Positions 16,652 through 25,396 of a DNA stretch of 64,000 nucleotides are shown in pieces. The notes beneath the pieces are model-generated. The model ran no database searches. It saw nothing but the letters and a program-made list of their open reading frames with translations, and had not been told where the DNA came from. The translations under genes and the position numbers were made by a program. The stretch comes from Salaquimonas sp041736675 (GTDB lineage Bacteria > Pseudomonadota > Alphaproteobacteria > Rhizobiales > Rhizobiaceae), in assembly GCA_041736675.1 (NCBI GenBank), contig JBGSTD010000022.1:43821-107820 (forward strand), given 5' to 3'. Position 1 is the stretch's first letter; each line of letters starts with the position of its first letter.

Positions 16652-19102
16652 ATGACCGATAAACCGGAAATGCCGGAAGACAACATCCCTCCAGCACAGG
16701 CCAACTATGACGCTGAATCCATCAAGGTTCTCAAGGGTCTGGATGCCGTCCGCAAACGGCCGGGCATGTATATCGGCGATACGGATGATGGCTCCGGCCT
16801 ACATCACATGGTCTATGAGGTTGTGGACAACGGTATTGACGAAGTGCTCGCAGGTCATGCGGATCGGGTGACCGTGACGCTCAATGCCGACGGTTCGGTG
16901 ACCGTTACCGACAACGGCCGAGGTATTCCGACAGGGATTCACAGTGGTGAAGGGATTTCTGCTGCCGAAGTCATCATGACGCAGCTTCATGCAGGGGGCA
17001 AGTTTGACCAGAACTCCTACAAGGTATCCGGCGGTCTGCATGGAGTGGGCGTTTCAGTGGTGAATGCGCTTTCGGTCTGGCTCAAGCTGACAATACGCCA
17101 GAGCGGCAAGGTGCACCAGATGAGCTTCACCCATGGTGTTGCCGATGCGCCGCTGCAGATTATCGGCGACTGTCCTGCGGATGTCAAAGGCACGGAAGTC
17201 ACCTTCATGCCATCGTCGGAAACATTCACCATGGTGAATTTCGACTACAAGACGCTCGAACATCGCCTGCGGGAACTGGCGTTCCTCAATTCCGGCACCC
17301 GCATTTTGCTGTCAGACAAGCGCGGCACCGAGGAAGTGTTTGACGAACTTTACTATGAGGGCGGACTTGAAGCCTTTGTGAAGTACATCGACCGCAACCG
17401 CGCCCCCAAGATCGAGCGTCCGATCTATCTCAACTCCGAGAAGGACGGGATCACGGTCGAAGTCGCGCTGTGGTGGAACGACAGCTACCATGAAAATGTG
17501 CTGTGCTTTACCAACAACATTCCACAGCGGGACGGCGGAACCCACCTTGCGGGTTTCAGAGGCGCATTGACGCGTCAGGTGACAGGCTATGCGGAAGCCT
17601 CGGGTATCCTGAAGCGCGAAAAGGTTGCGCTGACGGGCGATGATTGCCGTGAGGGGCTGACCTGCGTGTTGTCGGTCAAGGTGCCTGATCCGAAATTTTC
17701 GTCGCAGACAAAAGACAAGCTGGTTTCATCCGAAGTTCGCCCTGCCGTTGAAGGCCTTGTCAACGCTACGCTCAGCGAATGGTTTGAGGAAAATCCAAGC
17801 GAAGCTCGGATCGTGGTGGGCAAGGTAGTGGAAGCTGCAGCAGCCCGCGAAGCCGCACGCAAGGCGCGTGAATTGACGCGGCGCAAGGGAGCGCTGGACA
17901 TTTCATCCCTTCCAGGCAAGCTCGCCGATTGCCAGGAGCGGGATCCGGCAAAGTCGGAGGTGTTTCTGGTCGAGGGCGATTCTGCCGGGGGCTCAGCCAA
18001 ACAGGGCCGCGACCGATCGAACCAGGCGATCCTGCCACTGCGCGGTAAAATCCTCAATGTGGAGCGCGCCCGCTTTGACAAGATGCTTGGCAGTCAAGAG
18101 ATCGGCACGCTGATCACGGCGCTCGGCACGTCAATCGGCAAGGATGAATTCAATATCGACAAGTTGCGGTACCACAAGATCATCATCATGACCGATGCCG
18201 ATGTCGATGGCGCACATATCAGAACCCTGCTTTTGACCTTCTTCTTCAGGCAAATGCCTGAACTGATCGAACGCGGTCATATCTATATTGCCCAGCCACC
18301 GCTCTACAAGGTGACTCGCGGCAAATCCTCGCAATATCTCAAGGACGAACGGGCGCTTGAGGAATTCCTCATCGAGGGCGGCCTTGATGATGCGCGACTG
18401 GAACTTGCCGGTGGTGAAGTGCGGATCAATCAGGATTTGCGCCAGGTTATCGATACGGCGCTCAATTTCCGTACACTGCTTTCCAACATCCATTCGCGCT
18501 ACAACAAGAATGTGGTGGAGCAAGCGGCAATTGCCGGCGCTCTCAATGTCGAATTGATGAACAACCGCGATCAGGCACAGGCGGCGGGGGATTATGTTGC
18601 CAAGCGTCTTGATATCATCGCCGAGGAAACTGAGCGCGGCTGGACTGCAAAACTGCGCGAGGATGGCGGCATTTCCTTTGAACGCATGGTTCGCGGCGTC
18701 AAGGAAGCTGCCGAGGTAGACATGGCGTTGATCGGATCGGCAGATGCGCGCAGGATGGATGCACTGGCCGCTTCCCTGCAGGAAGTTTACGGCAAACCGC
18801 CGGTTTTCCACCGCAAGGATCTCAACTACACGATTTCCGGACCAAGGGCGCTTCTTACCCAGGTATTTGATGCAGGGCGCAAAGGTGTAACGCTGCAGCG
18901 TTACAAGGGGCTTGGGGAAATGAACCCCGGCCAGTTGTGGGAAACAACGCTCGATCCAAACGAGCGCACGCTGCTGCAGGTTCGCATCAATGATGCAGCC
19001 GACGCAGATGATCTTTTCTCACGCCTGATGGGTGACGAAGTCGAGCCACGCAAGATCTTCATTCAGGACAATGCCCTGAATGTCGCCAATCTGGATACCT
19101 GA
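16652..19102 (+). CDS. gyrB: DNA gyrase subunit B
   Basis: The ATPase subunit of the type II topoisomerase that introduces negative supercoils (816 aa). The GHKL ATPase motifs are present: EVVDNGIDEVLAGH, DNGRGIPTGIH, and GLHGVGVSVVNALS (about residues 130-143). The TOPRIM domain follows with FLVEGDSAGGSAKQGRDR (acidic E) and the metal-binding MTDADVDGAHIRTLLLTFFF near 515-535, then the C-terminal YKGLGEMNPGQLWETT that contacts GyrA. Length matches rhizobial GyrB. Monocistronic here, with its own 246-base upstream spacer shared with the P450 gene. Useful for placing the organism by phylogeny. Confidence 0.98.
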   Translation: MTDKPEMPEDNIPPAQANYDAESIKVLKGLDAVRKRPGMYIGDTDDGSGLHHMVYEVVDNGIDEVLAGHADRVTVTLNADGSVTVTDNGRGIPTGIHSGEGISAAEVIMTQLHAGGKFDQNSYKVSGGLHGVGVSVVNALSVWLKLTIRQSGKVHQMSFTHGVADAPLQIIGDCPADVKGTEVTFMPSSETFTMVNFDYKTLEHRLRELAFLNSGTRILLSDKRGTEEVFDELYYEGGLEAFVKYIDRNRAPKIERPIYLNSEKDGITVEVALWWNDSYHENVLCFTNNIPQRDGGTHLAGFRGALTRQVTGYAEASGILKREKVALTGDDCREGLTCVLSVKVPDPKFSSQTKDKLVSSEVRPAVEGLVNATLSEWFEENPSEARIVVGKVVEAAAAREAARKARELTRRKGALDISSLPGKLADCQERDPAKSEVFLVEGDSAGGSAKQGRDRSNQAILPLRGKILNVERARFDKMLGSQEIGTLITALGTSIGKDEFNIDKLRYHKIIIMTDADVDGAHIRTLLLTFFFRQMPELIERGHIYIAQPPLYKVTRGKSSQYLKDERALEEFLIEGGLDDARLELAGGEVRINQDLRQVIDTALNFRTLLSNIHSRYNKNVVEQAAIAGALNVELMNNRDQAQAAGDYVAKRLDIIAEETERGWTAKLREDGGISFERMVRGVKEAAEVDMALIGSADARRMDALAASLQEVYGKPPVFHRKDLNYTISGPRALLTQVFDAGRKGVTLQRYKGLGEMNPGQLWETTLDPNERTLLQVRINDAADADDLFSRLMGDEVEPRKIFIQDNALNVANLDT

Positions 19103-19151
19103 TCAGGCAGGTTGGTGTTACTGGTGTTTGCCATGCTGCGATGGCTTGCGA

Positions 19152-20159
19152 CTATGTACCGACAATCGCTTCAAGGAGCTGTTCGCCGCCAAGCTGCGGT
19201 GACTTGCCCTTGACGAAGGCATCCTTTACCAGCGCGCACACCTCTTCATTGGCAGGGGTGGGAACGCCCTGATCCCTGCCCGCATGAATGATTGCACCAT
19301 TGAGGTAATCAATCTCCGGCTCGCGGGATTTCTGCAAATCCTCCCACATGGATGAGCGCGCCTCATCGTCCATTTTCATCATGCTGCCGGCAACAAGTTT
19401 GAAAACCGGGTCAGGCAGATTGAGAATGGTGGGAATGTATTTCGGACTTATTTTGCCGATTTTGGCGGGCTCAATCTTCAAGGCTTTCAATACTGCAAGC
19501 GCTTCATCCACACAGATCGCCAGAACCCTTCTGTAGGAGCGGTCCGCCAATTGCTGTTTCAATGGCATGTCAGACAGGACATTCAGGGCATTGTTGAGAT
19601 TGAGACAAAGCTTGCCCCACAAGACCTCGTTCATGTGGGCGGAAATTGTTGTCGGAATATGGCTCTTGTTGAGCAATCGCGCCAATTGGTGGGATGCGGG
19701 ATTCTTGCCCAAAATCAGTCCAGCATCGGTTGCCCGGTGAAATCTCGCCTTTTTCATGGAAATGGCGTTGAAGCCGACCATGGCGGAAACAACTTCAAAT
19801 CCCTTGAGCTCTTCCTCGAGAATTTTTGCATTGCCGACACCGTTCTGCAAACTGTAAATGATTGCGTCCTTGTCGGCGTGTGGCGCAATCTGCCTTGCCG
19901 CCTCGCGCGTGTCGTTGCATTTGACACAAAGCAGAATTACATCGGCGCCCTTCACGGCCTCCGGCGACTGCGAATATCTTACCTTTTCCGCCGGTATATT
20001 GACCTTGCGACCCTCAAGATCGGATACGGTCAGGCCATACTTGGCTATCTCGTCGGCAGGCGGATTGCGGCCGATCAACACAACCTCATTGCCTTCAGCC
20101 AAAAGCGAACCGCCAACAAGGCATCCCACTGACCCGGCACCAAAGATTGCAATTTTCAT
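19152..20159 (-). CDS. 2-dehydropantoate 2-reductase family protein (PanE/ApbA-like, 335 aa)
   Basis: NADPH-binding N terminus MKIAIFGAGSVGCLVGGSLL with the GxGxxG motif, then LIGR and VKCNDTREAARQIAPH, and the C-terminal ketopantoate-reductase domain with the catalytic-lysine region EVLWGKLCLNLNNALNVLSD near residue 180 and the EIDYLNGAIIHAGRDQGVPTPANE block. Family role: reduces 2-dehydropantoate to pantoate for coenzyme A. Many organisms have several paralogues with other substrates, so no symbol is given. ATG 20159 with GGGAG upstream is chosen; the open frame to 20339 adds 60 unrelated residues. Converges on gyrB with 49 bases between. Confidence 0.86.
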   Translation of the reverse strand: MKIAIFGAGSVGCLVGGSLLAEGNEVVLIGRNPPADEIAKYGLTVSDLEGRKVNIPAEKVRYSQSPEAVKGADVILLCVKCNDTREAARQIAPHADKDAIIYSLQNGVGNAKILEEELKGFEVVSAMVGFNAISMKKARFHRATDAGLILGKNPASHQLARLLNKSHIPTTISAHMNEVLWGKLCLNLNNALNVLSDMPLKQQLADRSYRRVLAICVDEALAVLKALKIEPAKIGKISPKYIPTILNLPDPVFKLVAGSMMKMDDEARSSMWEDLQKSREPEIDYLNGAIIHAGRDQGVPTPANEEVCALVKDAFVKGKSPQLGGEQLLEAIVGT

Positions 20160-20484
20160 AAACGCTCTCCCGCAAAGCCCTGTGGAATTGACGTACTTGA
20201 AATGATCTTTCTGATCAGGCCATTCGAAACAAACTGTTGCATAATTCAAGTTAAAACCAAAACGGGAATTTGAAAACAGTTGTCGCAGCAAGCAGCAAAT
20301 TGCAAGCAACTGACCCGTTTCTGAAAACCGTCGAGCCATAATGCGGGTTGTGCAAATAAAATCTGAACAACCAACAGGATACTAATCTGCCATTTAGACT
20401 CTGTTTACCATTGGCAAAGTATTCTCGGCTCCACGAAACAATCTATGTTATTCAAGTGTTTCCCGGGCGGGATGGAGAAATATC
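20160..20484. other. intergenic spacer upstream of panE-like and PilZ genes
   Basis: The 325 bases hold the divergent starts of the panE-like gene and the PilZ gene. The sequence is AT-rich. I see a GGAG before the PilZ start but no convincing terminator, RNA or coding frame. Confidence 0.5.
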
Positions 20485-20838
20485 GTGCACCATGCACTGC
20501 AAATAAATCCTGAGGCTGAGTCCGCCCAATCCGCTCAATTCCCTCATTCCAGCACGTCACCTGAAGACAAGCGCCGTTTCCCGCGGGATCCGGCCAAGGA
20601 TCTCAGTGAAATTGTCCTTGCCGGAAGGAAATTCGGCTATGCCTGCATGATCCACGATCTTTCCAAAAAGGGTGCGCGCCTTGAGGTTAGCTGCGGAGAG
20701 TTGCCGGAGCGTTTTATCCTGACGAACTATACCAAGCAGATCAAGACGCTCTGTAAACAGGTTTGGCGGGAAAACCGGATGATTGGTGTCATGTTTCTTA
20801 CCGAGCCCAGATCATTTGATATCAACGACCGATTTTAG
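20485..20838 (+). CDS. PilZ domain protein, probable c-di-GMP receptor (117 aa)
   Basis: A short single-domain protein. The two cyclic di-GMP binding signatures of PilZ are visible: RRFPR (RxxxR) at about residues 30-34 and DLSKKGARLEV (DxSxxG) at about residues 58-68, with beta-strand pattern between and after them. About 28 polar residues precede the domain. The start is GTG at 20485, preceded by GGAG 8 bases upstream; no ATG in frame gives a complete domain. Single PilZ proteins act as c-di-GMP adaptors controlling motility, exopolysaccharide or other targets; the target here is unknown. Monocistronic, 121 bases upstream of the DddP-like gene. Confidence 0.85.
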   Translation: MHHALQINPEAESAQSAQFPHSSTSPEDKRRFPRDPAKDLSEIVLAGRKFGYACMIHDLSKKGARLEVSCGELPERFILTNYTKQIKTLCKQVWRENRMIGVMFLTEPRSFDINDRF

Positions 20839-20959
20839 ACCGCATATCCGCCAGGTTCCATGCCGCAAAACTGACAGCTTTGGCGTGTTTGGTTATTTTT
20901 TTTGACCGGAAATGGATATAGCCTTGCTCTTGGTGTGATGGATATTTGGAGCCGGGACG

Positions 20960-22309
20960 ATGGATGCAACTACCAGTATTGTTTCAGGATACTCCACTTC
21001 AAACCGTAAAATTGATCCCGCCAGACGCCGGCCCGTCAAACCAGATGGCTCACCCGATGACAACAACCGGGTGGAAATAGGACCGACAGGCCTCGCCTTC
21101 GAGGCATGGGCCCAAGCGGGCCTTGAAGCTCCCAATCTGGAGATCATGCGCCAGTTCAGGCTGGAGCGGCTGGTCCAGGAAATCCGCAGGCACGACTATG
21201 CAGGATTGCTGTGTTTCGACCCGTTGAACATCCGCTATGCCACCGATACCACCAACATGCAGTTGTGGACCACCCACAATCCGGCGCGGGCCTGTTTTGT
21301 TTCGGCGGACGGATATGTTATCTTGTGGGACTACAGCAATTGCCAGCATTTGTCTGCCCATCTTCCGCTCGTGAAGGAATACAGGACCGGGGCAAGCTTT
21401 TTTTATTTTACTGCGGGCGACCGCGTTGCTGAACTTGCAGGAAGATTTGCCAGTGAAGTGGATGCAATCGTGCGCCAACACGGCGGAGACAACCGCCGCA
21501 TTGCCATTGACAGGATTGAACCCGAGGGCCTGATGGCAATGCAGCGGCTTGGCCTTGAAACCTTTCAAGGCCAGCAGGTTACCGAGCTTGCGAGGGCAAT
21601 CAAAGGTCACGACGACATCAAGGCAATGAAATGTGCGGTCTATTCATGCGAAATGGCCATGCACAAGATGCAGGATGAATTGCGTGCGGGAATGACTGAA
21701 AATGATCTGTGGTCGATCCTTCATGCAGAGAATATCAAGCACGGCGGTGAATGGATCGAGACGCGCATCCTTGCCTCAGGCCCCCGCACGAATCCGTGGT
21801 TCCAGGAATGTGGACCGCGTGTCATTCAGGAGGGTGACATTGTTGCCTTCGACACCGATCTGATCGGAGTTTACGGCATGTGCTGCGATATTTCGCGAAC
21901 CTGGATTTGCGGTGATGTGGAGCCGACCGCGGAACAAAAGCGGCTCTACACCCACGCTTACAACCAAGTGAAAAACAACATCGAAATCATCAAGCCGGGA
22001 ATGGGTTTCAAGGAATTCAGCGACAAGGCCGATCTTGCACCACAGGAGTTCCGTCATAACCGTTATGGGGTATTGGCACATGGTGTTGGCCTTTGCGATG
22101 AGTATCCAAGCCTTTATTTCCCTGAGGACTATCCTGCGACCGGATATGACGACACGTTCAAACCGGGCATGTTTGTGTGTGTCGAAAGCTATTGCGGCAC
22201 ACTGGGCGGCAGCGAAGGTGTGAAACTTGAAGAGCAGCTTCTCGTTACTGAAACCGGTCTTGAAACGATCACCAGCTATCCTTACGAAGAGCACATGATC
22301 CTGCGCTGA
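20960..22309 (+). CDS. dddP: DddP-like M24 metalloprotein, candidate DMSP lyase (449 aa)
   Basis: An M24 (creatinase/Xaa-Pro peptidase fold) protein with strong similarity in remembered motifs to DddP of Ruegeria/Roseovarius, which cleaves dimethylsulfoniopropionate to DMS and acrylate: GPTGLAFEAWAQAGLE, FDPLNIRYATDTTNMQLW, GGEWIETRILASGPRTNPWF and CGPRVIQ. The metal ligands of DddP are all kept: FDTDLIGVYGMCCDIS (two Asp then a third), His in AHGVGLCDE, Glu in VESYCG and Glu in KLEEQ. The Asp in LCDE, proposed as the catalytic base in DddP, is also present, as is the Tyr in RYGVLAHG. No signal peptide; cytosolic. Function is inferred; other M24 subfamilies remain possible. No acrylate-use genes are adjacent. 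Confidence 0.78.
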   Translation: MDATTSIVSGYSTSNRKIDPARRRPVKPDGSPDDNNRVEIGPTGLAFEAWAQAGLEAPNLEIMRQFRLERLVQEIRRHDYAGLLCFDPLNIRYATDTTNMQLWTTHNPARACFVSADGYVILWDYSNCQHLSAHLPLVKEYRTGASFFYFTAGDRVAELAGRFASEVDAIVRQHGGDNRRIAIDRIEPEGLMAMQRLGLETFQGQQVTELARAIKGHDDIKAMKCAVYSCEMAMHKMQDELRAGMTENDLWSILHAENIKHGGEWIETRILASGPRTNPWFQECGPRVIQEGDIVAFDTDLIGVYGMCCDISRTWICGDVEPTAEQKRLYTHAYNQVKNNIEIIKPGMGFKEFSDKADLAPQEFRHNRYGVLAHGVGLCDEYPSLYFPEDYPATGYDDTFKPGMFVCVESYCGTLGGSEGVKLEEQLLVTETGLETITSYPYEEHMILR

Positions 22310-22499
22310 TGATAGGGCAAGGAACCTGTTCATTTCCGGTTCATCGCAAGGCCGTATTTTTGCCGCGGTTTTGAATTAGCACCGCCTGTACATCCTCTGT
22401 ACTGCGAAACTCATGCAGTCCAGGTTACATTCCTTTGACGCCAGCAGACGCTATATCCGGTTATCTGCCTGAAACATTCAAAAACGGGGCTACTATTCA

Positions 22500-23165
22500 A
22501 TGAAAAAGATTATCCTGATCACCAGCATGGTCGCACTGGCTTCTTGCCAGACGCCGACTGATCCCTTGACCGGCAGGCCGCAGGCCAACAATACCGCAGG
22601 CGGAGCCGCCCTTGGTGCTGTTGCCGGAGCCGTGACGGGGCTGTTGATTGCCCGCGACAAGAGCGGCGGAGACCAGCGCAAGTCGGCGCTGATTGGTGCG
22701 GGAATTGGTGCGCTTGTCGGCGGAGGTATCGGCAACTACATGGACCAGCAGGAGCAGGAGCTGCGCCAGGAGCTGCAAAACTCCGGTGTCAGCGTGACAC
22801 GCAACGGCAGCCAGATCATCCTCAACATGCCGGGCAATATCACCTTTGCCTCAGATAGTGCCAATCTTAATCCGAACTTTACAGGCGTTCTCAATTCTGT
22901 AGCCATCGTACTTCGCAAATATCAGCAGACGCTTCTCGATATTGACGGACATACCGACAGCACTGGTGACGAAGGCTACAACCAGCGCCTTTCCGAGCAG
23001 CGTGCTGTTTCTGTTGGCCAATATCTCAATCAAAGCGGTGTTGACCCGCGGCGTTTGCTGATTGTCGGATTTGGTGAGACGCGGCCTATTGCCGACAACG
23101 GCTCAGAGACCGGCCGGCAGCAAAACCGCCGTGTTGAAATCCGCATTTCGCCACTGGAACAGTAA
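22500..23165 (+). CDS. OmpA family outer-membrane lipoprotein with glycine zipper (221 aa)
   Basis: The N terminus MKKIILITSMVALASCQTP is a lipoprotein signal with lipobox LASC (Cys16). A glycine-zipper region follows (AGGAALGAVAGAVTGLLIA and ALIGAGIGALVGGGIGNYMD, about 34-80). The C-terminal OmpA/MotB peptidoglycan-binding domain carries GHTDSTGDEGYNQRLSEQRA (about 150-169) and the final NRRVEIRI. This is the YiaD-like arrangement: a lipid-anchored protein that ties outer membrane to the wall through diaminopimelate binding. It starts 190 bases after the DddP-like gene and is followed 68 bases later by a hairpin-T6 structure. Confidence 0.92.
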   Translation: MKKIILITSMVALASCQTPTDPLTGRPQANNTAGGAALGAVAGAVTGLLIARDKSGGDQRKSALIGAGIGALVGGGIGNYMDQQEQELRQELQNSGVSVTRNGSQIILNMPGNITFASDSANLNPNFTGVLNSVAIVLRKYQQTLLDIDGHTDSTGDEGYNQRLSEQRAVSVGQYLNQSGVDPRRLLIVGFGETRPIADNGSETGRQQNRRVEIRISPLEQ

Positions 23166-23233
23166 ACAGGCGCTTTCCGCATTTGATACAAATGTTGCAA
23201 GTGGCTTAATCGAAACAAGATTCAAAAATGCTA

Positions 23234-23265
23234 GCCTCCGCTGATCAACCCGCGGAGGCTTTTTT
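23234..23265 (+). terminator. hairpin with T-run that also contains the ribosome site of the next gene
   Basis: GCCTCCGC (23234-23241) and GCGGAGGC (23252-23259) form a perfect 8-bp stem around a 10-base loop, followed by six T (23260-23265). This is a classic intrinsic terminator for the OmpA-family gene. The 3' arm contains GGAGG (23254-23258), placed 5 bases before a TTG that opens the TadG-like frame, so folding would hide that site. Confidence 0.8.
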
Positions 23266-23854
23266 GTTCAGGCGCTTTTTCAGGAATGAAGACGGCAATT
23301 TTGCCATTATCTTTGGTTTGCTGCTGATACCGCTTCTCGGACTGGTTGGCGCCGGCGTCGACTATGCGGGCATGAACAATGCCAAGGCAAAAATTCAGGC
23401 CGCAGCCGATATTGCGCTGCTTTCTGCGGCAAAGGACGCTGACAACAGCACCCAGTTCTATCGACTGGCCGAGAATTATCTCGGCGCCAATCTCGATAAC
23501 CTACAAGTTACATCATACGCCAAGGCAGATGCCAAAAAGGTCAGCCTGTCAATCAACAGCCGCTACGAAACAGCATTTCTCGGCATAGTCGGAATGCCCC
23601 ATCTTGATATCAATGTTGAAGCGGAAGTTGCGGTCAACAAGTTTGGGTCCGGAAGCGCGCAAAACCAATCCCCCTCAAGGACTGCTGTCGACAATGAAAT
23701 CGATACGCTGGAAAAGCAGCTTATGCGCCAGGTGGCAAATTTCCCCCCGCGCCAGCAGGAGCGCATCCGCCAACGCATCAAGGAACAGATGGCGTTGCTG
23801 AGGAAACATGTATCCGACAAAGCGCCTGCCAGCCAAATCAGGCTAAGTAAGTAA
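23264..23854 (+). CDS. TadG-like pilus-assembly/exported protein, short form (196 aa)
   Basis: The N terminus FRRFFRNEDGNFAIIFGLLL, then PLLGLVGAGVDYAGMNNAKA and IQAAADIALLSAA, is the TadE/TadG-like prepilin-type start: a Glu after a short basic leader, a hydrophobic helix and a conserved VDYxxxxxxKxxxQxAxDAAxLAA pattern. Family TadG proteins are usually 400 aa or more with a von Willebrand domain; this one ends after about 196 residues with a Gln/Arg-rich tail, so it is a minor short member. TTG 23264 is chosen because GGAGG stands 5 bases before it; an ATG at 23228 is in frame but has no ribosome site and would translate through the hairpin. No other tad genes are near. Confidence 0.72.
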   Translation: MFRRFFRNEDGNFAIIFGLLLIPLLGLVGAGVDYAGMNNAKAKIQAAADIALLSAAKDADNSTQFYRLAENYLGANLDNLQVTSYAKADAKKVSLSINSRYETAFLGIVGMPHLDINVEAEVAVNKFGSGSAQNQSPSRTAVDNEIDTLEKQLMRQVANFPPRQQERIRQRIKEQMALLRKHVSDKAPASQIRLSK

Positions 23855-23873
23855 TCCGGCAAACAGGTTTTGA

Positions 23874-24320
23874 CTAAAGCCTTGCCTTGGTGCTGAGCGG
23901 CGTTGCCAGCAACAAATTGGTCTCAGAGCGGGAAATGCCGGCAATCATCCGAAAGCGGCGCAAAACCGCATCAAGATCAGCTAGCGTCTGGGTTCCCACT
24001 TCGACAATCAGGTCCCATTGACCGTTGGTGGTGTGAATTGATGTCACCTCGGAGAAGCCGCTGAGGGTTGCGACAATCCTGTCTGCCGCACGTCCCTCAA
24101 TCTCGATCAGCACGATGCCGCGAACAGCCTGTTCGAGCGCGTCGGATCGCAAGACCACCGTGAAGCCGAGAATATCGCCCGATTGCTCAAGCTTCTCCAT
24201 TCTGGCGCGCACGGTCGCACGCGTGGTGCCCAATTCAAGCGCCAGATCGGATATGCTGCGCCGGGCATTGTGCCGCAAGAGTGTTACCAGCCTTTGATCC
24301 AATGTATCCATATCTCTCAC
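23874..24320 (-). CDS. Lrp/AsnC family regulator, probable regulator of arginine catabolism (148 aa)
   Basis: N-terminal HTH (DTLDQRLVTLLRHNARRSIS, then LALELGTTRATVRARMEKLE) and C-terminal AsnC/RAM domain (GIVLIEIEGRAADRIVATLS, then VTSIHTTNGQWDLIVEVGT), the full Lrp/AsnC layout. A second in-frame ATG three codons in (24311) could be the start. Divergent from the arginase gene with 129 bases between the starts; since Lrp-type regulators commonly control adjacent catabolic genes, arginine or ornithine is the likely effector. That link is inference from position. It converges with the TadG-like gene, 19 bases apart. Confidence 0.88.
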   Translation of the reverse strand: MRDMDTLDQRLVTLLRHNARRSISDLALELGTTRATVRARMEKLEQSGDILGFTVVLRSDALEQAVRGIVLIEIEGRAADRIVATLSGFSEVTSIHTTNGQWDLIVEVGTQTLADLDAVLRRFRMIAGISRSETNLLLATPLSTKARL

Positions 24321-24449
24321 TTTGATAGAACTATTTGATCATTTTGCTAATTATAGGCAAACAAACTGCCAATATAGGGTCTTCAATCTGCCATGTAAAC
24401 CGTTCAAATTGTCAACAAGCTACAGAGTATACAAAACGGGCAGACAGAC
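24321..24449. promoter_or_regulatory. divergent promoter region, Lrp gene and arginase
   Basis: A 129-base AT-rich spacer between two divergent starts. TTGATC and TAATTATAG elements near 24333-24356 are candidate promoter pieces for the right-reading genes, but spacing is not decisive. An Lrp-type protein would be expected to bind here. Confidence 0.45.
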
Positions 24450-25379
24450 ATGCAGCACAAACATTGCAATTTGCTGGGAATTCCTGTTCAGGACGGGGCG
24501 GGCCGAAAGGGCTGCGAAATGGGCCCTTCTTCGCTCCGAACGGCAGGTCTTGCCGAGGCAATTGAAGAACAGGGCAAAACGGTTGCGGTTCTTGGCGATG
24601 TGTTTCCTGACCGGATATCGCCGCAAACGCATCAAAATTCCTTATTGAAAAATCTTCAGCAAATCCGCGGTTGGACAAGCGCGATTCAGCGCGAGGCGGC
24701 CATTGCCGGAACCAATGCCATTCCAGTTTTCATGGGCGGCGATCATTCGCTGTCGGCTGGTACCATTCCGCCGATGGCAGCTCGCGCAAAAGCAAACAAC
24801 CAACCGTTTTTCATTCTGTGGCTTGATGCCCATCCGGATTTCCACACACTGGAGACGACCGACAGCGGCAATCTACACGGCGTGCCACTCGCCTATGCCT
24901 GCGGCCTTGAAGGTTTCTCACCTTGGTTTCCGCCGATTGAAGTTGCGGTTGATCCAAAAAATATTTGCATGATGGGTATTCGCAGTGTTGACCCTGCCGA
25001 GCAGAGCCACCTCAAAAAGGCAGGTGCCACTGTCAACGACATGCGCCGGATAGATGAATTTGGCATGGCGAGCCTGCTGCGTGAATTTCTCGACAAGGTG
25101 GCTAGCGTCGATGGCACGATCCATGTCAGTTTCGATGTCGATTTTCTCGAGCCAGTCATTGCCCCTGCGGTCGGCACAACGGTTCCTGGCGGAGCAACCT
25201 TTCGCGAGGCCCATCTGGTGATGGAAATGCTGTGCGACAGCGGACGCGTGTCGAGCCTTGATCTGGTGGAGCTCAACCCGTTTCTTGATGAACGTGGCAA
25301 AACCGCCAGCCTGATGGTTGATCTCGTCGCCAGCCTGTTCGGAAAAAGTGTCATGGACCGGCCCACCCTCAACTTTTAA
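24450..25379 (+). CDS. rocF: arginase
   Basis: A binuclear manganese ureohydrolase (309 aa) that splits L-arginine to ornithine and urea. Metal ligands are all present: His in MGGDHSLSAGTI (about residues 93-104), DAHPDFHT (DxHxD) near 127, and SFDVDFLEP (DxD) near 229, plus the PAVGTTVPGG substrate loop. The start ATG 24450 gives the typical N terminus (LLGIPVQDGAGRKGCEMGP). It is followed 17 bases later by ornithine cyclodeaminase, so the pair turns arginine into ornithine then proline. Agmatinase is the closest alternative; the RKGCEMGPSSLR opening favours arginase. Confidence 0.93.
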   Translation: MQHKHCNLLGIPVQDGAGRKGCEMGPSSLRTAGLAEAIEEQGKTVAVLGDVFPDRISPQTHQNSLLKNLQQIRGWTSAIQREAAIAGTNAIPVFMGGDHSLSAGTIPPMAARAKANNQPFFILWLDAHPDFHTLETTDSGNLHGVPLAYACGLEGFSPWFPPIEVAVDPKNICMMGIRSVDPAEQSHLKKAGATVNDMRRIDEFGMASLLREFLDKVASVDGTIHVSFDVDFLEPVIAPAVGTTVPGGATFREAHLVMEMLCDSGRVSSLDLVELNPFLDERGKTASLMVDLVASLFGKSVMDRPTLNF

Positions 25380-25396
25380 ATCAGGAAGACACTGCC

